A stretch of DNA of 64,000 nucleotides from Edaphobacter dinghuensis (lineage in GTDB: Bacteria; Acidobacteriota; Terriglobia; Terriglobales; Acidobacteriaceae), in assembly GCF_014640335.1 (NCBI RefSeq), contig NZ_BMGT01000001.1:310001-374000 (forward strand), written 5' to 3'. The notes under the pieces are model-generated. The model was not told where the DNA came from and did not search any database. It saw nothing but the letters and a program-made list of their open reading frames with translations. Of the stretch, positions 51,066-62,904 are shown piece by piece; the stretch's first letter is position 1; every line of letters starts with the position of its first letter. The position numbers were made by a program, and so were the translations under genes.

Positions 51066-52376
51066 ATGCAGTCAGAGGAGATTGTTTCGCCGCTTGTAAA
51101 GCGGGAAGCGATTCATCGAATCATTGCGTCGAAACACTTCCAAAAATCATCTCGCCTCTCAAGCATTCTTTTGCATATTTGCGAGTTGGAGATAGAGGGA
51201 CGGACATCCGAGCTCAACGAACGCGATATTGGCCGCAACGTCTTTCAGCTCCCTGAGGATTTCGATCCAAGCATCGACGGAATTGTGCGATCTCATGCAA
51301 GTCGCCTGCGCCGCAAGCTGGAACTGTATTACCTGCGCGAAGGTTGCAGGGAGACGGTGCGCGTTTCCATCCCCCGAGGAGGCTACCAACCGCACTTCGA
51401 AGTGGGAGGGTCCCCTCAAGATCCAATTCCGGAGCAGACGACATCGCTTGAAGCCGCACCAGAAGACGAACCCGACTCTGCAGTCCGGCAAGAGATACCC
51501 GGAACGGTGGCAGTGAAAGTGAATCAAGCAACAAAGCAGCCACGGAGATGGATAGTCGCTGTCACCGTTTTATTGCTCACTGTAGCCGCGGGCATAGCAG
51601 GTTACAGAACCTGGAAACAAAGATCTCTCCGACCCTCAATATGGAAAGAAATGTTCACGGATTCTCGGCAGACGCTTATCGTGCCGGGAGATAGCAGTCT
51701 GGTGATGTGGGAGGAGATGCAGAGAAGAAACGTTAATCTTTCCGAATATCTTTCGGGAAACTTCGCAAAAGAAACTCGAGGCTCCGAGGTCGAACTAAAA
51801 GCCTCCAATATGCTGCTCTCCCGACGCTACACCTCGATGGTCGATCTGGATATCGTCCAGAAACTTTCGGCAATAGCCAGTGGCCTGAATACTGCACCCC
51901 TGGTCCGCTTTGCGCGCGATGTGCGTCCGAATGATCTGAAGCACAGTAATGTGATTTTGATCGGAAGCGCCGAAACAAATCCATGGATTCAGATGTTCGA
52001 GGCACCGATGAATTTCATCCTGAGAAAGAATCAGGACAGTACGACCTACACGATTGAGAATCGCAAGCCTGCGACGGGAGAGCCTGCCTCATGGAGTTCT
52101 GACCCCGTTAGCCAACTCCATACCGTGTACTGCAAGGTGACTTATCTTCCAAACAGCGCTGGCGAAGGCAACGTTCTCCTCTTGGAAGGAACCTCGATGG
52201 CCGGTACAGACTGCGCCTGGGAATTCCTTTCCAATGGCACCCAGATGAACCAGTTCTTGCGACGGGCCGAACAATCAGTGCGACATATTCCCCATTTCGA
52301 GGTTCTGTTAAGGACAAGCAATCTAGGTGGGGACGCATCCACAAACAGCGTAGTTGCGTGGCGCATCCTTCCTTGA
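51066..52376 (+). CDS. Membrane-spanning one-component regulator B (paired with TonB receptor 2)
   Basis: 436 residues, paralogue of regulator A. The DNA-binding domain (about 10-110) has R-S-H-A-S-R-L-R-R-K-L-E-L-Y-Y and ends V-S-I-P-R-G-G-Y-Q-P-H-F. A linker and a transmembrane helix (about 162-180) follow. The periplasmic domain (190-436) has W-K-E-M-F, I-V-P-G-D-S, Y-L-S-G-N, L-V-R-F-A-R-D-V-R, N-V-I-L-I-G and T-N-P-W-I. Divergent from receptor 2, as regulator A is from receptor 1. DNA binding and signal are inferred; proteins of this type look common in acidobacteria. Confidence 0.75.
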   Translation: MQSEEIVSPLVKREAIHRIIASKHFQKSSRLSSILLHICELEIEGRTSELNERDIGRNVFQLPEDFDPSIDGIVRSHASRLRRKLELYYLREGCRETVRVSIPRGGYQPHFEVGGSPQDPIPEQTTSLEAAPEDEPDSAVRQEIPGTVAVKVNQATKQPRRWIVAVTVLLLTVAAGIAGYRTWKQRSLRPSIWKEMFTDSRQTLIVPGDSSLVMWEEMQRRNVNLSEYLSGNFAKETRGSEVELKASNMLLSRRYTSMVDLDIVQKLSAIASGLNTAPLVRFARDVRPNDLKHSNVILIGSAETNPWIQMFEAPMNFILRKNQDSTTYTIENRKPATGEPASWSSDPVSQLHTVYCKVTYLPNSAGEGNVLLLEGTSMAGTDCAWEFLSNGTQMNQFLRRAEQSVRHIPHFEVLLRTSNLGGDASTNSVVAWRILP

Positions 52377-52478
52377 ACTTCTACCGGAAGCCAGGAAGCA
52401 CCTTCATTCAGATCAATCGAACTCCGAGATGCAGAAGCAAAGTTGTAAATATGACGTTCGTGCGTCAAATATCAAAAT

Positions 52479-55469
<2,991 letters not shown>

Positions 55470-56687
55470 ATGGATATCTCCAAACGGGAGGCGGGCCCCT
55501 ACTCTCGCCACGTTCGTTCACTCGACGGGTTGCGCGGCATGGCCGTTCTCGCGGTCATGGCCTCCCACCTCTTCCCTGGAACAACGGCGGACCGTGGCTT
55601 CTTTCTTCGTTCTATCGGGTCATCCCTCCGATTTGGGGCTACAGGAGTCGACCTCTTTTTTGTTCTCTCCGGATTCCTGATTACCGGCATCCTCTACGAC
55701 TCGCTCTCCGACACCGGCTACTTTCGCAAGTTCTACGCCCGACGCTGCCTCCGCATCTTCCCGCTCTACTACGGCGTCCTGATTGTGCTCTTCGTGTTCA
55801 CGCCCTGGCTTCGCATCCACTGGCAGCATATGCAGTGGTCGCTTCTCTTCTATCTCCAGAACACGAACGCCGTCATGCCTCTTTATCGCTGGCATGCTGG
55901 TCGCGTCTCGATCGACCATTTCTGGTCGCTCGCGGTCGAAGAGCAGTTTTATCTGGTATGGCCGCTTGCCGTCTTTTTGCTTAGGAGCCGAAAGAAGATC
56001 CTTTGGGCCAGCGTGACCTTGTCCGTGGCAGCACTGCTTCTACGGTTATCTCTGGCCTTTCATCACACCATCTTCCACGTCATCAATCGCACCACCCCCT
56101 GCCGGGCTGATTCTTTGCTCATCGGCGCAATGCTCGCAATTCTCTTGCGCGGCTCTCTCCACGATGTCGTTCTGCGCTATGCTCGTCCTGTTTTTTTGTG
56201 GACCGTCGCAATCACGGCAGGGCTCAATCTCCTACGCATCGCCATCGAGCGGCACCCGGATTGGCTCTTCCCCTTCGACGCAAGCTATCTTGCGCTTCGC
56301 TATACACTTTTTGCCTTCGGCAGCGCTGCGCTCATCGCCTGGTGCCTGCGGCCCTCCTCTGTACCGCGCGCTCTCTTCGAGCGTCCCGTGCTGCGGTTCT
56401 TCGGCAAATACAGTTACGGACTCTACGTTCTCCACCTCATCATTCTCTCGCTGGTCCTTGCGCCCGTTCGCGAATGGATCGACCAGCATACGGGCCATAA
56501 GATCATCGGTGTGCTCGGTGGCGCCGTAGTCATCTTTCTTCTCTCCGTCCCTGCGGCTTACCTCAGTTACAACCTGTATGAGAAGCGATTTCTTGGGCTC
56601 AAGCGTTATTTCGAGTATTCCCGCCCAAGCCACGCCGCTTCAAAAACAGAAACGGCTGCGGCTCGCAAGGCAGTTTCCAGTACTTAG
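55470..56687 (+). CDS. Acyltransferase 3 family membrane protein (OafA/YrhL-like)
   Basis: 405 residues from ATG 55470; a GTG six codons upstream (55452) is possible and neither has a good Shine-Dalgarno. About ten transmembrane helices. The family opening R-S-L-D-G-L-R-G-M-A-V-L-A-V-M-A-S-H and the conserved R/H pair are present, then G-V-D-L-F-F-V-L-S-G-F-L-I. Such enzymes acylate O-antigen, peptidoglycan, exopolysaccharide or lipid headgroups; the substrate here is unknown. Confidence 0.92.
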   Translation: MDISKREAGPYSRHVRSLDGLRGMAVLAVMASHLFPGTTADRGFFLRSIGSSLRFGATGVDLFFVLSGFLITGILYDSLSDTGYFRKFYARRCLRIFPLYYGVLIVLFVFTPWLRIHWQHMQWSLLFYLQNTNAVMPLYRWHAGRVSIDHFWSLAVEEQFYLVWPLAVFLLRSRKKILWASVTLSVAALLLRLSLAFHHTIFHVINRTTPCRADSLLIGAMLAILLRGSLHDVVLRYARPVFLWTVAITAGLNLLRIAIERHPDWLFPFDASYLALRYTLFAFGSAALIAWCLRPSSVPRALFERPVLRFFGKYSYGLYVLHLIILSLVLAPVREWIDQHTGHKIIGVLGGAVVIFLLSVPAAYLSYNLYEKRFLGLKRYFEYSRPSHAASKTETAAARKAVSST

Positions 56688-56740
56688 CTGATTCCCGCTT
56701 ACCCGGGCCAAAAAGAAAGCTGAGCACGAGTTCCATTCCA

Positions 56741-56769
56741 CGATATCCGCACAAAAAATGCGAATATCG
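56741..56769. repeat. 11-bp inverted repeat upstream of the RND operon
   Basis: 56741-56751 is complementary to 56759-56769 with one mismatch around a CAAAAAA-type loop, about 110 bases before the pump gene. A transcription-factor operator or a weak terminator of the acyltransferase gene. Confidence 0.45.
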
Positions 56770-56877
56770 CGCAGTCTGCATATTTCTCTTCTTGTACCGT
56801 GTCTAATCTCCGTATGCCGAAGCTGGCTTACTCTATCTAAGTGACGCTGCCCCTGCGAGCGTAAGAGGCTTCCCTGA

Positions 56878-59800
56878 ATGTGGATCGTAAAACTAGCCCT
56901 AAATCGGCCCTACACCTTCATTGTGCTGGCGATCCTCATCCTTATCGCAGCTCCTGTCGTCATCCTGCGCACGCCGACCGACATCTTCCCCAACATTGAT
57001 ATCCCGGTCGTCTCCTGCGCGTGGGCCTACACCGGCCTCAACCCCGAAGAGCTTGAAGGCCGCGTCACCACTCCCTTTGAGAAGGCCGTTACCGCGCTCG
57101 TCGACAACGTCCAGCACATCGAATCGACCACCATCAACGGCTGGGTCGTCGTCAAAATCTATCTCCAGCCCGGAGCCAGCCTCGACACCGCCAATGCCCA
57201 GGTCAGCGCCGTCTCCGAGTACATGCTGAAGTCCCTCCCCCCCGGCATTCTCCCCCCGGAGATCATCGACTTCAGTGCCTCCAGCGTTCCCATCCTTCAG
57301 CTCGGCCTCTCCGGAGAGGGCATGTCGGAGCAGCAGTTGAACGATGTCGGTCTCAACTTCGTCCGTCCCCAGCTCATCACCATTCCCGGCGCCATCGTGC
57401 CCAACGTCTACGGCGGAAAGCAGCGCTCGATCATGATCGAGCTCAACCCCAAGCTATTGCAGTCCAAGGGACTATCGCCCACCGATGTCCTCACCGCCAT
57501 GTCGCAGCAAAACGTCGTCCAGCCCGGCGGCACGGCCAAGATCGGCATGGACGAGTACGACGTCATCCTCAACTCTTCTCCGTTAACCATTGAGGGCATC
57601 AGCAATCTCCCGGTGCGTCAGATCAACGGAGCTACGGTCTACATACGCGACGTTGCCACCGTCACCGACGGCAGTATTCCGCAGACCAACGTCGTCCGGC
57701 AGGATGGCCACCGCGGCGTCCTTCTCAGCGTCCTGAAGTCAGGCAAAGCCTCAACGCTCAGCGTGGTCGGCGGAATCCAGGCCATGCTGCCTCAGCTTGA
57801 AACGACCTTGCCGCCTCAACTCAAAATCAGGCTGATCGGCGACCAATCGATCTTCGTCCGCGCCTCCATTCAGGGCGTTATTCGCGAAGCCATTATCGCT
57901 GCCGTGCTAACCGGCCTCATGATTCTGCTCTTCCTCGGAAGCTGGCGCAGCACGGTCATCATCGCCATCTCCATTCCGTTGTCGATTCTCACCTCGATCA
58001 TCGTTCTCAGCCTGCTCGGCGAAACGATTAACATCATGACGCTGGGCGGCCTTGCGCTCGCGGTCGGCATCCTCGTCGACGACGCCACCGTCACCATCGA
58101 AAACATCGAGCGTTATCTCGAAGAGGGCCAGGCCCTCCACGAAGCCATCCTCAACGGTGCCGCCCAGATCTCAGTTCCGGCGCTCGTCTCCACGCTCTGC
58201 ATCTGCATCGTCTTTCTGCCGATGTTCTTTCTAAGCGGCGTCTCGCGCTTCCTGTTCGTTCCGCTGGCTGAGGCCGTCGTCTTCGCCATGCTCGCGTCGT
58301 ACGTTCTGTCGCGAACCCTCGTGCCCACCATGGCGATGTATCTGCTCAAAGCGCACGATAGCCATGGCGCCCCCTCGCGAAATCCCTTCGCCCGCTTCCA
58401 GCGTGCCTTCGAGCGCGTCTTCGAGCGTATCCGCGTGACCTACCAGGGCGTCCTCGAGCGCCTGGTTGAAGTGCGGCTCTTCTTTGTTCCGCTCTTCATC
58501 GTGCTCTGCCTCTGTGCCTTCATCCTGCTTCCATTCCTCGGCCAGAACTTCTTTCCCAACACCGACAACGGCTCGTTCATCCTGCATCTGCGCGCCAAGA
58601 GCGGCACCCGTATTGAGGAGACGGCCCGCCTCTGCGATCTCGTCGAGCAGTCCATTCGCCGCACCGTGCCCGCCTCCGAGCTTGACAACATCCTCGACAA
58701 CATCGGCCTTCCCTACAGCCCGATGAACTTCCAGCACGCCACCTCCGGCCTCATCGGCCCCGGTGACGCCGACATCCTCGTCTCTCTCAAAGAAGATCAC
58801 CACCCCACCGAAAAGTACGTCGCTGCCCTTCGCGACAAGCTCTCCCGCGAGTTCCCCGGCACCATCTTCTACTTCCTGCCGTCAGACATCGTCACCCAGA
58901 TCCTCAACTTCGGTCTGCCTTCCCCAATCGACGTGCAGTTGGAGGGAGCAGATATCGACGGCAACCGCAAGGTCGCCAACGACATCCTGCGCCAGTTGCG
59001 GCAGGTGCCCGGCCTCGTCGACCTGCGCATCCAGCAGCCCGACGACTACCCCACGCTCAACATCAGCGTTGACCGCACCAAGGCCTCGCAGGGCGGCTAC
59101 ACCGAGCGCGACGTGGGCGGCAGCATCGTCAACATCCTCAGCGGAAGCTCGCAGCTCAGTCCCATGTTCTTCCTCAATACGAAGAACGGCGTTAACTACA
59201 GCATCGTCGCCCAGGCTCCGCAGTACGATATCCAGTCGCTCAGCGATCTGCGCAACATCCCCATCACGTCGCCAACGATGAAGACGCCAGAGATCCTCGC
59301 TGACGTCGCCAACATTCATCGCGGCACCGAGATGGCAGTCGTCAACCACTACAACCTGCGCCGCGTGCTCGATATCTACGGCGGCGTGCAGGACCGCGAC
59401 CTCGGCTCCGTCTCGCGTCAGATCGACAAGATCGTCGCCTCCAGCAAAAAGTCGCTGCCGCGCGGCAGCTTCATCCGTGTCCGCGGCCAGGTTGAGACCA
59501 TGCGCAGCTCGTACATCGGCCTGCTCTCGGGCCTTGGCTTCGCCATTGTGCTGGTCTACCTGCTGATCGTCGTCAACTTCCAGTCGTGGCTCGATCCTTT
59601 CATCATCATCACCGCGCTGCCTGCGGCGCTGGCCGGAATCGTGCTCTTCCTCTTCATTACCCATACAACGCTCAGCGTTCCCGCACTGATGGGCGCCATC
59701 ATGTGCATGGGCGTGGCCACGGCGAACAGTATTCTCGTCGTCTCCTTCGCAAAAGAACGCCTCGAGCAGCATGGCGATGCGGTCACCGCTGCACTCGAAT

Positions 59801-60051
59801 CAGGAGCAACGCGCTTCCGTCCGGTCATTATGACGGCGCTGGCGATGATCATCGGCATGATCCCCATGGCGCTCGGCCTCGGCGATGGCGGCGAACAGAA
59901 CGCGCCCCTGGGCCGCGCCGTCATCGGCGGCCTCTCCTGCGCCACCGTCGCCACCCTGATCTTCGTTCCCGCAGTCTTTGCTCTTCTTCATGGCCGCCGT
60001 AAACGAAACCCGAAGCCAATCACCGGACAAGAATTTCAGGAGCTAGTATGA
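56878..60051 (+). CDS. RND efflux pump, inner-membrane subunit (operon 2)
   Basis: 1057 residues, twelve-helix duplicated RND layout. It starts with a family-typical W-I-V-K-L-A-L-N-R-P. V-G-I-L-V-D-D-A-T-V-T-I-E-N carries the proton-relay aspartates, and the second half has M-G-V-A-T-A-N-S-I-L-V-V-S-F. Overlaps the adaptor by ATGA. With the adaptor and outer-membrane genes it forms a complete tripartite exporter. Closer to the HAE1-like group than to metal CzcA pumps, judging from the absence of charged helix-4 metal signatures; tentative. Confidence 0.95.
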   Translation: MWIVKLALNRPYTFIVLAILILIAAPVVILRTPTDIFPNIDIPVVSCAWAYTGLNPEELEGRVTTPFEKAVTALVDNVQHIESTTINGWVVVKIYLQPGASLDTANAQVSAVSEYMLKSLPPGILPPEIIDFSASSVPILQLGLSGEGMSEQQLNDVGLNFVRPQLITIPGAIVPNVYGGKQRSIMIELNPKLLQSKGLSPTDVLTAMSQQNVVQPGGTAKIGMDEYDVILNSSPLTIEGISNLPVRQINGATVYIRDVATVTDGSIPQTNVVRQDGHRGVLLSVLKSGKASTLSVVGGIQAMLPQLETTLPPQLKIRLIGDQSIFVRASIQGVIREAIIAAVLTGLMILLFLGSWRSTVIIAISIPLSILTSIIVLSLLGETINIMTLGGLALAVGILVDDATVTIENIERYLEEGQALHEAILNGAAQISVPALVSTLCICIVFLPMFFLSGVSRFLFVPLAEAVVFAMLASYVLSRTLVPTMAMYLLKAHDSHGAPSRNPFARFQRAFERVFERIRVTYQGVLERLVEVRLFFVPLFIVLCLCAFILLPFLGQNFFPNTDNGSFILHLRAKSGTRIEETARLCDLVEQSIRRTVPASELDNILDNIGLPYSPMNFQHATSGLIGPGDADILVSLKEDHHPTEKYVAALRDKLSREFPGTIFYFLPSDIVTQILNFGLPSPIDVQLEGADIDGNRKVANDILRQLRQVPGLVDLRIQQPDDYPTLNISVDRTKASQGGYTERDVGGSIVNILSGSSQLSPMFFLNTKNGVNYSIVAQAPQYDIQSLSDLRNIPITSPTMKTPEILADVANIHRGTEMAVVNHYNLRRVLDIYGGVQDRDLGSVSRQIDKIVASSKKSLPRGSFIRVRGQVETMRSSYIGLLSGLGFAIVLVYLLIVVNFQSWLDPFIIITALPAALAGIVLFLFITHTTLSVPALMGAIMCMGVATANSILVVSFAKERLEQHGDAVTAALESGATRFRPVIMTALAMIIGMIPMALGLGDGGEQNAPLGRAVIGGLSCATVATLIFVPAVFALLHGRRKRNPKPITGQEFQELV

Positions 60052-61277
60052 GCAGCGCAATGAACACCGAGACGACAAGCCCGTCGCACTACCCGCCTAA
60101 CGAGTCTGAGAAGCGCGGCTTCTCCGCGGGCGTCTGGATCGCTCTGACCGTAGTCGCCATCGTCCTTCTGGCCGTCATCCTCTACGGCATCGCCTCACGC
60201 AACGCCGCCGAGCGTGCTCTTGAAAAGCACACCGAGGCCGCGGCGATTCTTTCGGTCAACGTCATCCATCCCTCGGCGGCTCCGCTGACGCCTGAGATCT
60301 CGCTGCCCGGCAACACCCAGGCCTACATCGACACACCGATCTATGCCCGCACCAACGGCTATCTCAAGCACTGGTACTTCGACATCGGCGCCCGCGTCCG
60401 CAAAGGCCAGTTGATGGCTACCATTGAGACCCCCGAGCTTGACCAGCAGTTGCAAGTCGCCGAGGCCGATCTCAAGAGCACGCAAGCCAACCTCGATCTC
60501 GCCAACACCACCGCTGCCCGCTACATCAACCTGCTCAAGACCAACTCCGTCTCCAAGCAGGAGACCGATCAGGCCACCGGCGACGCCGCCGCAAAGAAAG
60601 CCGCTGTCGATGCGGCCATGGCCAACGTTCGCCGCCTGCAGCAGTTGCAGTCGTTCGAAAAGATCTACGCTCCCTTCGACGGCATCGTCACCGTGCGTAA
60701 CGTCGATGTAGGCGCACTGATCGACGCAGGCTCCAACACCACGCCGAAGGAGCTCTTCCACCTCGCATCTATCGAAAAGATTCGCGTCTTCGTTCCTGTA
60801 CCCGAAGCCTACGCGGGCGATATCAAAAACGGCGGCACCGCAACCCTCACGCTCGACCAATACCCAGGTCAGGTCTTCAAGGGAACGATCGCTCGTAACT
60901 CCAACATGATCGACGCCGCCTCGCGCACCCTGAACGTCGAGGTCGATGTCGATAACCCCAAGGGCCAGCTCTTGCCCGGCGCCTACGTCTTCGTCCACTT
61001 CAAGGTGCCTGAACGCATCGCCAACCTCACCATCCCCTCGAACACGCTCCTCTTCCGCAGCGAGGGTCTGCGCGTCGGCGTCGTTCGCGACAGCAAAGTC
61101 ATCCTTGTTCCCATCACCATCACGCACGATGCCGGTCAGGTCGTCGAGATCGCCGCCTCCGACCTCAAGCCCAGCGACGACGTCATCCTCGATCCCTCCG
61201 ACTCTCTCATTGAAGGCCAACAGGTCCATGTCGCCCAAGTCACTCCAGTTAGTCAGCAGAAACAGGCGGGTGAGTAA
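60048..61277 (+). CDS. RND periplasmic adaptor (operon 2)
   Basis: 409 residues with one N-terminal transmembrane helix (about 22-46) rather than a lipobox. Lipoyl halves (Y-A-R-T-N-G-Y-L-K-H-W-Y-F and Y-A-P-F-D-G-I-V) flank an alpha-hairpin rich in Ala/Gln/Thr, with a beta-barrel and membrane-proximal domain after. Starts within the pump's stop region and shares a base with the next gene. Confidence 0.94.
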   Translation: MSSAMNTETTSPSHYPPNESEKRGFSAGVWIALTVVAIVLLAVILYGIASRNAAERALEKHTEAAAILSVNVIHPSAAPLTPEISLPGNTQAYIDTPIYARTNGYLKHWYFDIGARVRKGQLMATIETPELDQQLQVAEADLKSTQANLDLANTTAARYINLLKTNSVSKQETDQATGDAAAKKAAVDAAMANVRRLQQLQSFEKIYAPFDGIVTVRNVDVGALIDAGSNTTPKELFHLASIEKIRVFVPVPEAYAGDIKNGGTATLTLDQYPGQVFKGTIARNSNMIDAASRTLNVEVDVDNPKGQLLPGAYVFVHFKVPERIANLTIPSNTLLFRSEGLRVGVVRDSKVILVPITITHDAGQVVEIAASDLKPSDDVILDPSDSLIEGQQVHVAQVTPVSQQKQAGE

Positions 61278-62734
61278 TGAGCCGTTACCTCATCGCGACA
61301 TCCACGCTCGCCGCGCTACTGCTCTCCGGCTGCATGGTCGGCCCCAAATACACCAAGCCGAATGTTCCGCTCGCGCCCAACTACAAAGAGTCGACTGCCG
61401 CGACCATCAACTTCAAGGAAGACGCCGACTGGCAGCCCGCACAGCCTGCCGACACTGTGCTGCGCGGCGACTGGTGGACGATCTTCAACGACCCCCAGCT
61501 CAATGAGCTGGAGCCGAAGGTAGCCGCCGAAAATCAGGACCTCAAGGCGGCCGAGGCCCGCTTCCGCCAGGCCCGTGCGCTGATCCAGTACAACCGCTCG
61601 AACCTCTCGCCAACCATCGGCGTTGCACCCTCCGCGACAGGCGTTCGCGACTCTGCGAACCAGCCATACTTCAACGCCGCTAACGCCAACAACGGCGAAG
61701 CCAACCTCCAGCTCCCGCTCGACCTCAACTACGAGATCGACCTCTGGGGACGCATCCGTCATGGCGTCAATGCCGCTCGCGAAGAGGCCCAGGCCAGCGC
61801 CGCCGACATGCAGACGGCCATGCTCAGCCTCCAAGCCGAGTTGGCCATCGACTACTTCGAGGCCCGCAGTGCCGACGCCGAAGAGAAGCTGCTCCAGGAC
61901 ACCGTTAAGGACTACGAAGACGCCTATCGCATCACTAATAATCGTTTTGAAGGCGGCGTGGCTCCGCAATCCGACGTCGATCAGGCCCGCACCCAGCTAG
62001 AAGCCGCCCGCGTCGAAGTCAGCGACGTTACCTTGCAGCGCGCCCAGTACGAGCACGCCATCGCCGTCCTCATCGGCCAGCCGCCCGCGACCTTCTCGCT
62101 TGCAGCAACTCCGCTCCACGCGCGTCCTCCGGCCATTCCCGTCAGCCTTCCCTCGGAGCTTCTCGAGCGCCGCCCCGACATTGCTGCCGCCGAGCGCCGC
62201 GTCGCCGAGGCCAACGACCGCATCGGCATTGCCCGCGCCGCCTACTTTCCCACGCTCTCGCTCAACGGTGCCGTAGGCTACGAGTCCACCGCGCTGTCGA
62301 ACCTCCTCAGCCGCTCCAGCTTCCTCTGGGCAGTCGGCCCCACGCTCTCTGAGACTTTCTTCGACGCAGGCCGCCGCCGCTCTGCATCCGAGCAGGCCCT
62401 TGCCTCTTATGACGAGACCGTCGCCAACTATCGCCAGACCTCGCTCACTGCCTTTCAACAGGTCGAAGATAACCTGACTGCTCTCCGCGTTCTCAATCAG
62501 GAAGCGGCGCACCAGCATCAGGCCACGCAATCGGCGCAGTCGGCGCAGCAGATCTTCAACAACCGCTACGTCGGCGGCATCGACACCTATCTTCAAGTGG
62601 TCACTGCACAGACAACCGCGCTCATTAACGAGCGCAACGACATCGACATCATGCGCCGCCAAATGGACGCCAGCGTCCTGCTTATCAAGGCGCTTGGCGG
62701 AGGCTGGAACACGACAAACCTGCCGAAACTCTGA
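61277..62734 (+). CDS. Outer-membrane efflux lipoprotein, NodT family
   Basis: 485 residues with lipobox L-L-L-S-G-C, followed by the NodT/OprM start M-V-G-P-K-Y-x-K-P. The duplicated TolC-like alpha-barrel repeats include N-x-D-L-K-A-A-E-A-R and S-L-P-S-E-L-L-E-R-R-P-D-I. It is the exit duct of the tripartite system. Its ATG overlaps the adaptor stop by one base. The inverted repeat cluster 12 bases downstream may also mark the operon end. Confidence 0.95.
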   Translation: MSRYLIATSTLAALLLSGCMVGPKYTKPNVPLAPNYKESTAATINFKEDADWQPAQPADTVLRGDWWTIFNDPQLNELEPKVAAENQDLKAAEARFRQARALIQYNRSNLSPTIGVAPSATGVRDSANQPYFNAANANNGEANLQLPLDLNYEIDLWGRIRHGVNAAREEAQASAADMQTAMLSLQAELAIDYFEARSADAEEKLLQDTVKDYEDAYRITNNRFEGGVAPQSDVDQARTQLEAARVEVSDVTLQRAQYEHAIAVLIGQPPATFSLAATPLHARPPAIPVSLPSELLERRPDIAAAERRVAEANDRIGIARAAYFPTLSLNGAVGYESTALSNLLSRSSFLWAVGPTLSETFFDAGRRRSASEQALASYDETVANYRQTSLTAFQQVEDNLTALRVLNQEAAHQHQATQSAQSAQQIFNNRYVGGIDTYLQVVTAQTTALINERNDIDIMRRQMDASVLLIKALGGGWNTTNLPKL

Positions 62735-62745
62735 CCAAAGGCCCT

Positions 62746-62821
62746 TGTAACCACTGAAAGCATCTTTTACCGGTTACACGCTACTGCATGTAACCGGTAA
62801 AAGGCTAAATAAACGGTTACA
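62746..62821 (+). promoter_or_regulatory. Operator-like cluster of CGGTTACA half-sites upstream of the GH28 gene
   Basis: Four copies of the core appear: TGTAACC (62746-62752), CGGTTACA (62771-62778), TGTAACCG (62789-62796) and CGGTTACA (62814-62821). The middle two sit inside a perfect 15-bp inverted repeat (62764-62778 with 62789-62803). Each arm contains TAACCGGTAA, itself nearly palindromic with the central CCGG seen in LacI-family operators. About 85-160 bases before the next gene. Confidence 0.6.
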
Positions 62822-62904
62822 TCCCCCTACTTCTTATAGACGTTCGGTAATCGTCGAGAAGCCCCTTTCTGGTCAGACCAATTTTCTGCTAGCATTGCTG
62901 ACCT

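Noticed and set aside
60195..61238. 347-residue minus-strand frame opposite the RND adaptor
   Set aside because: Gly/Val/Asp-rich antisense shadow in a high-GC gene; the plus-strand adaptor has clear domains.
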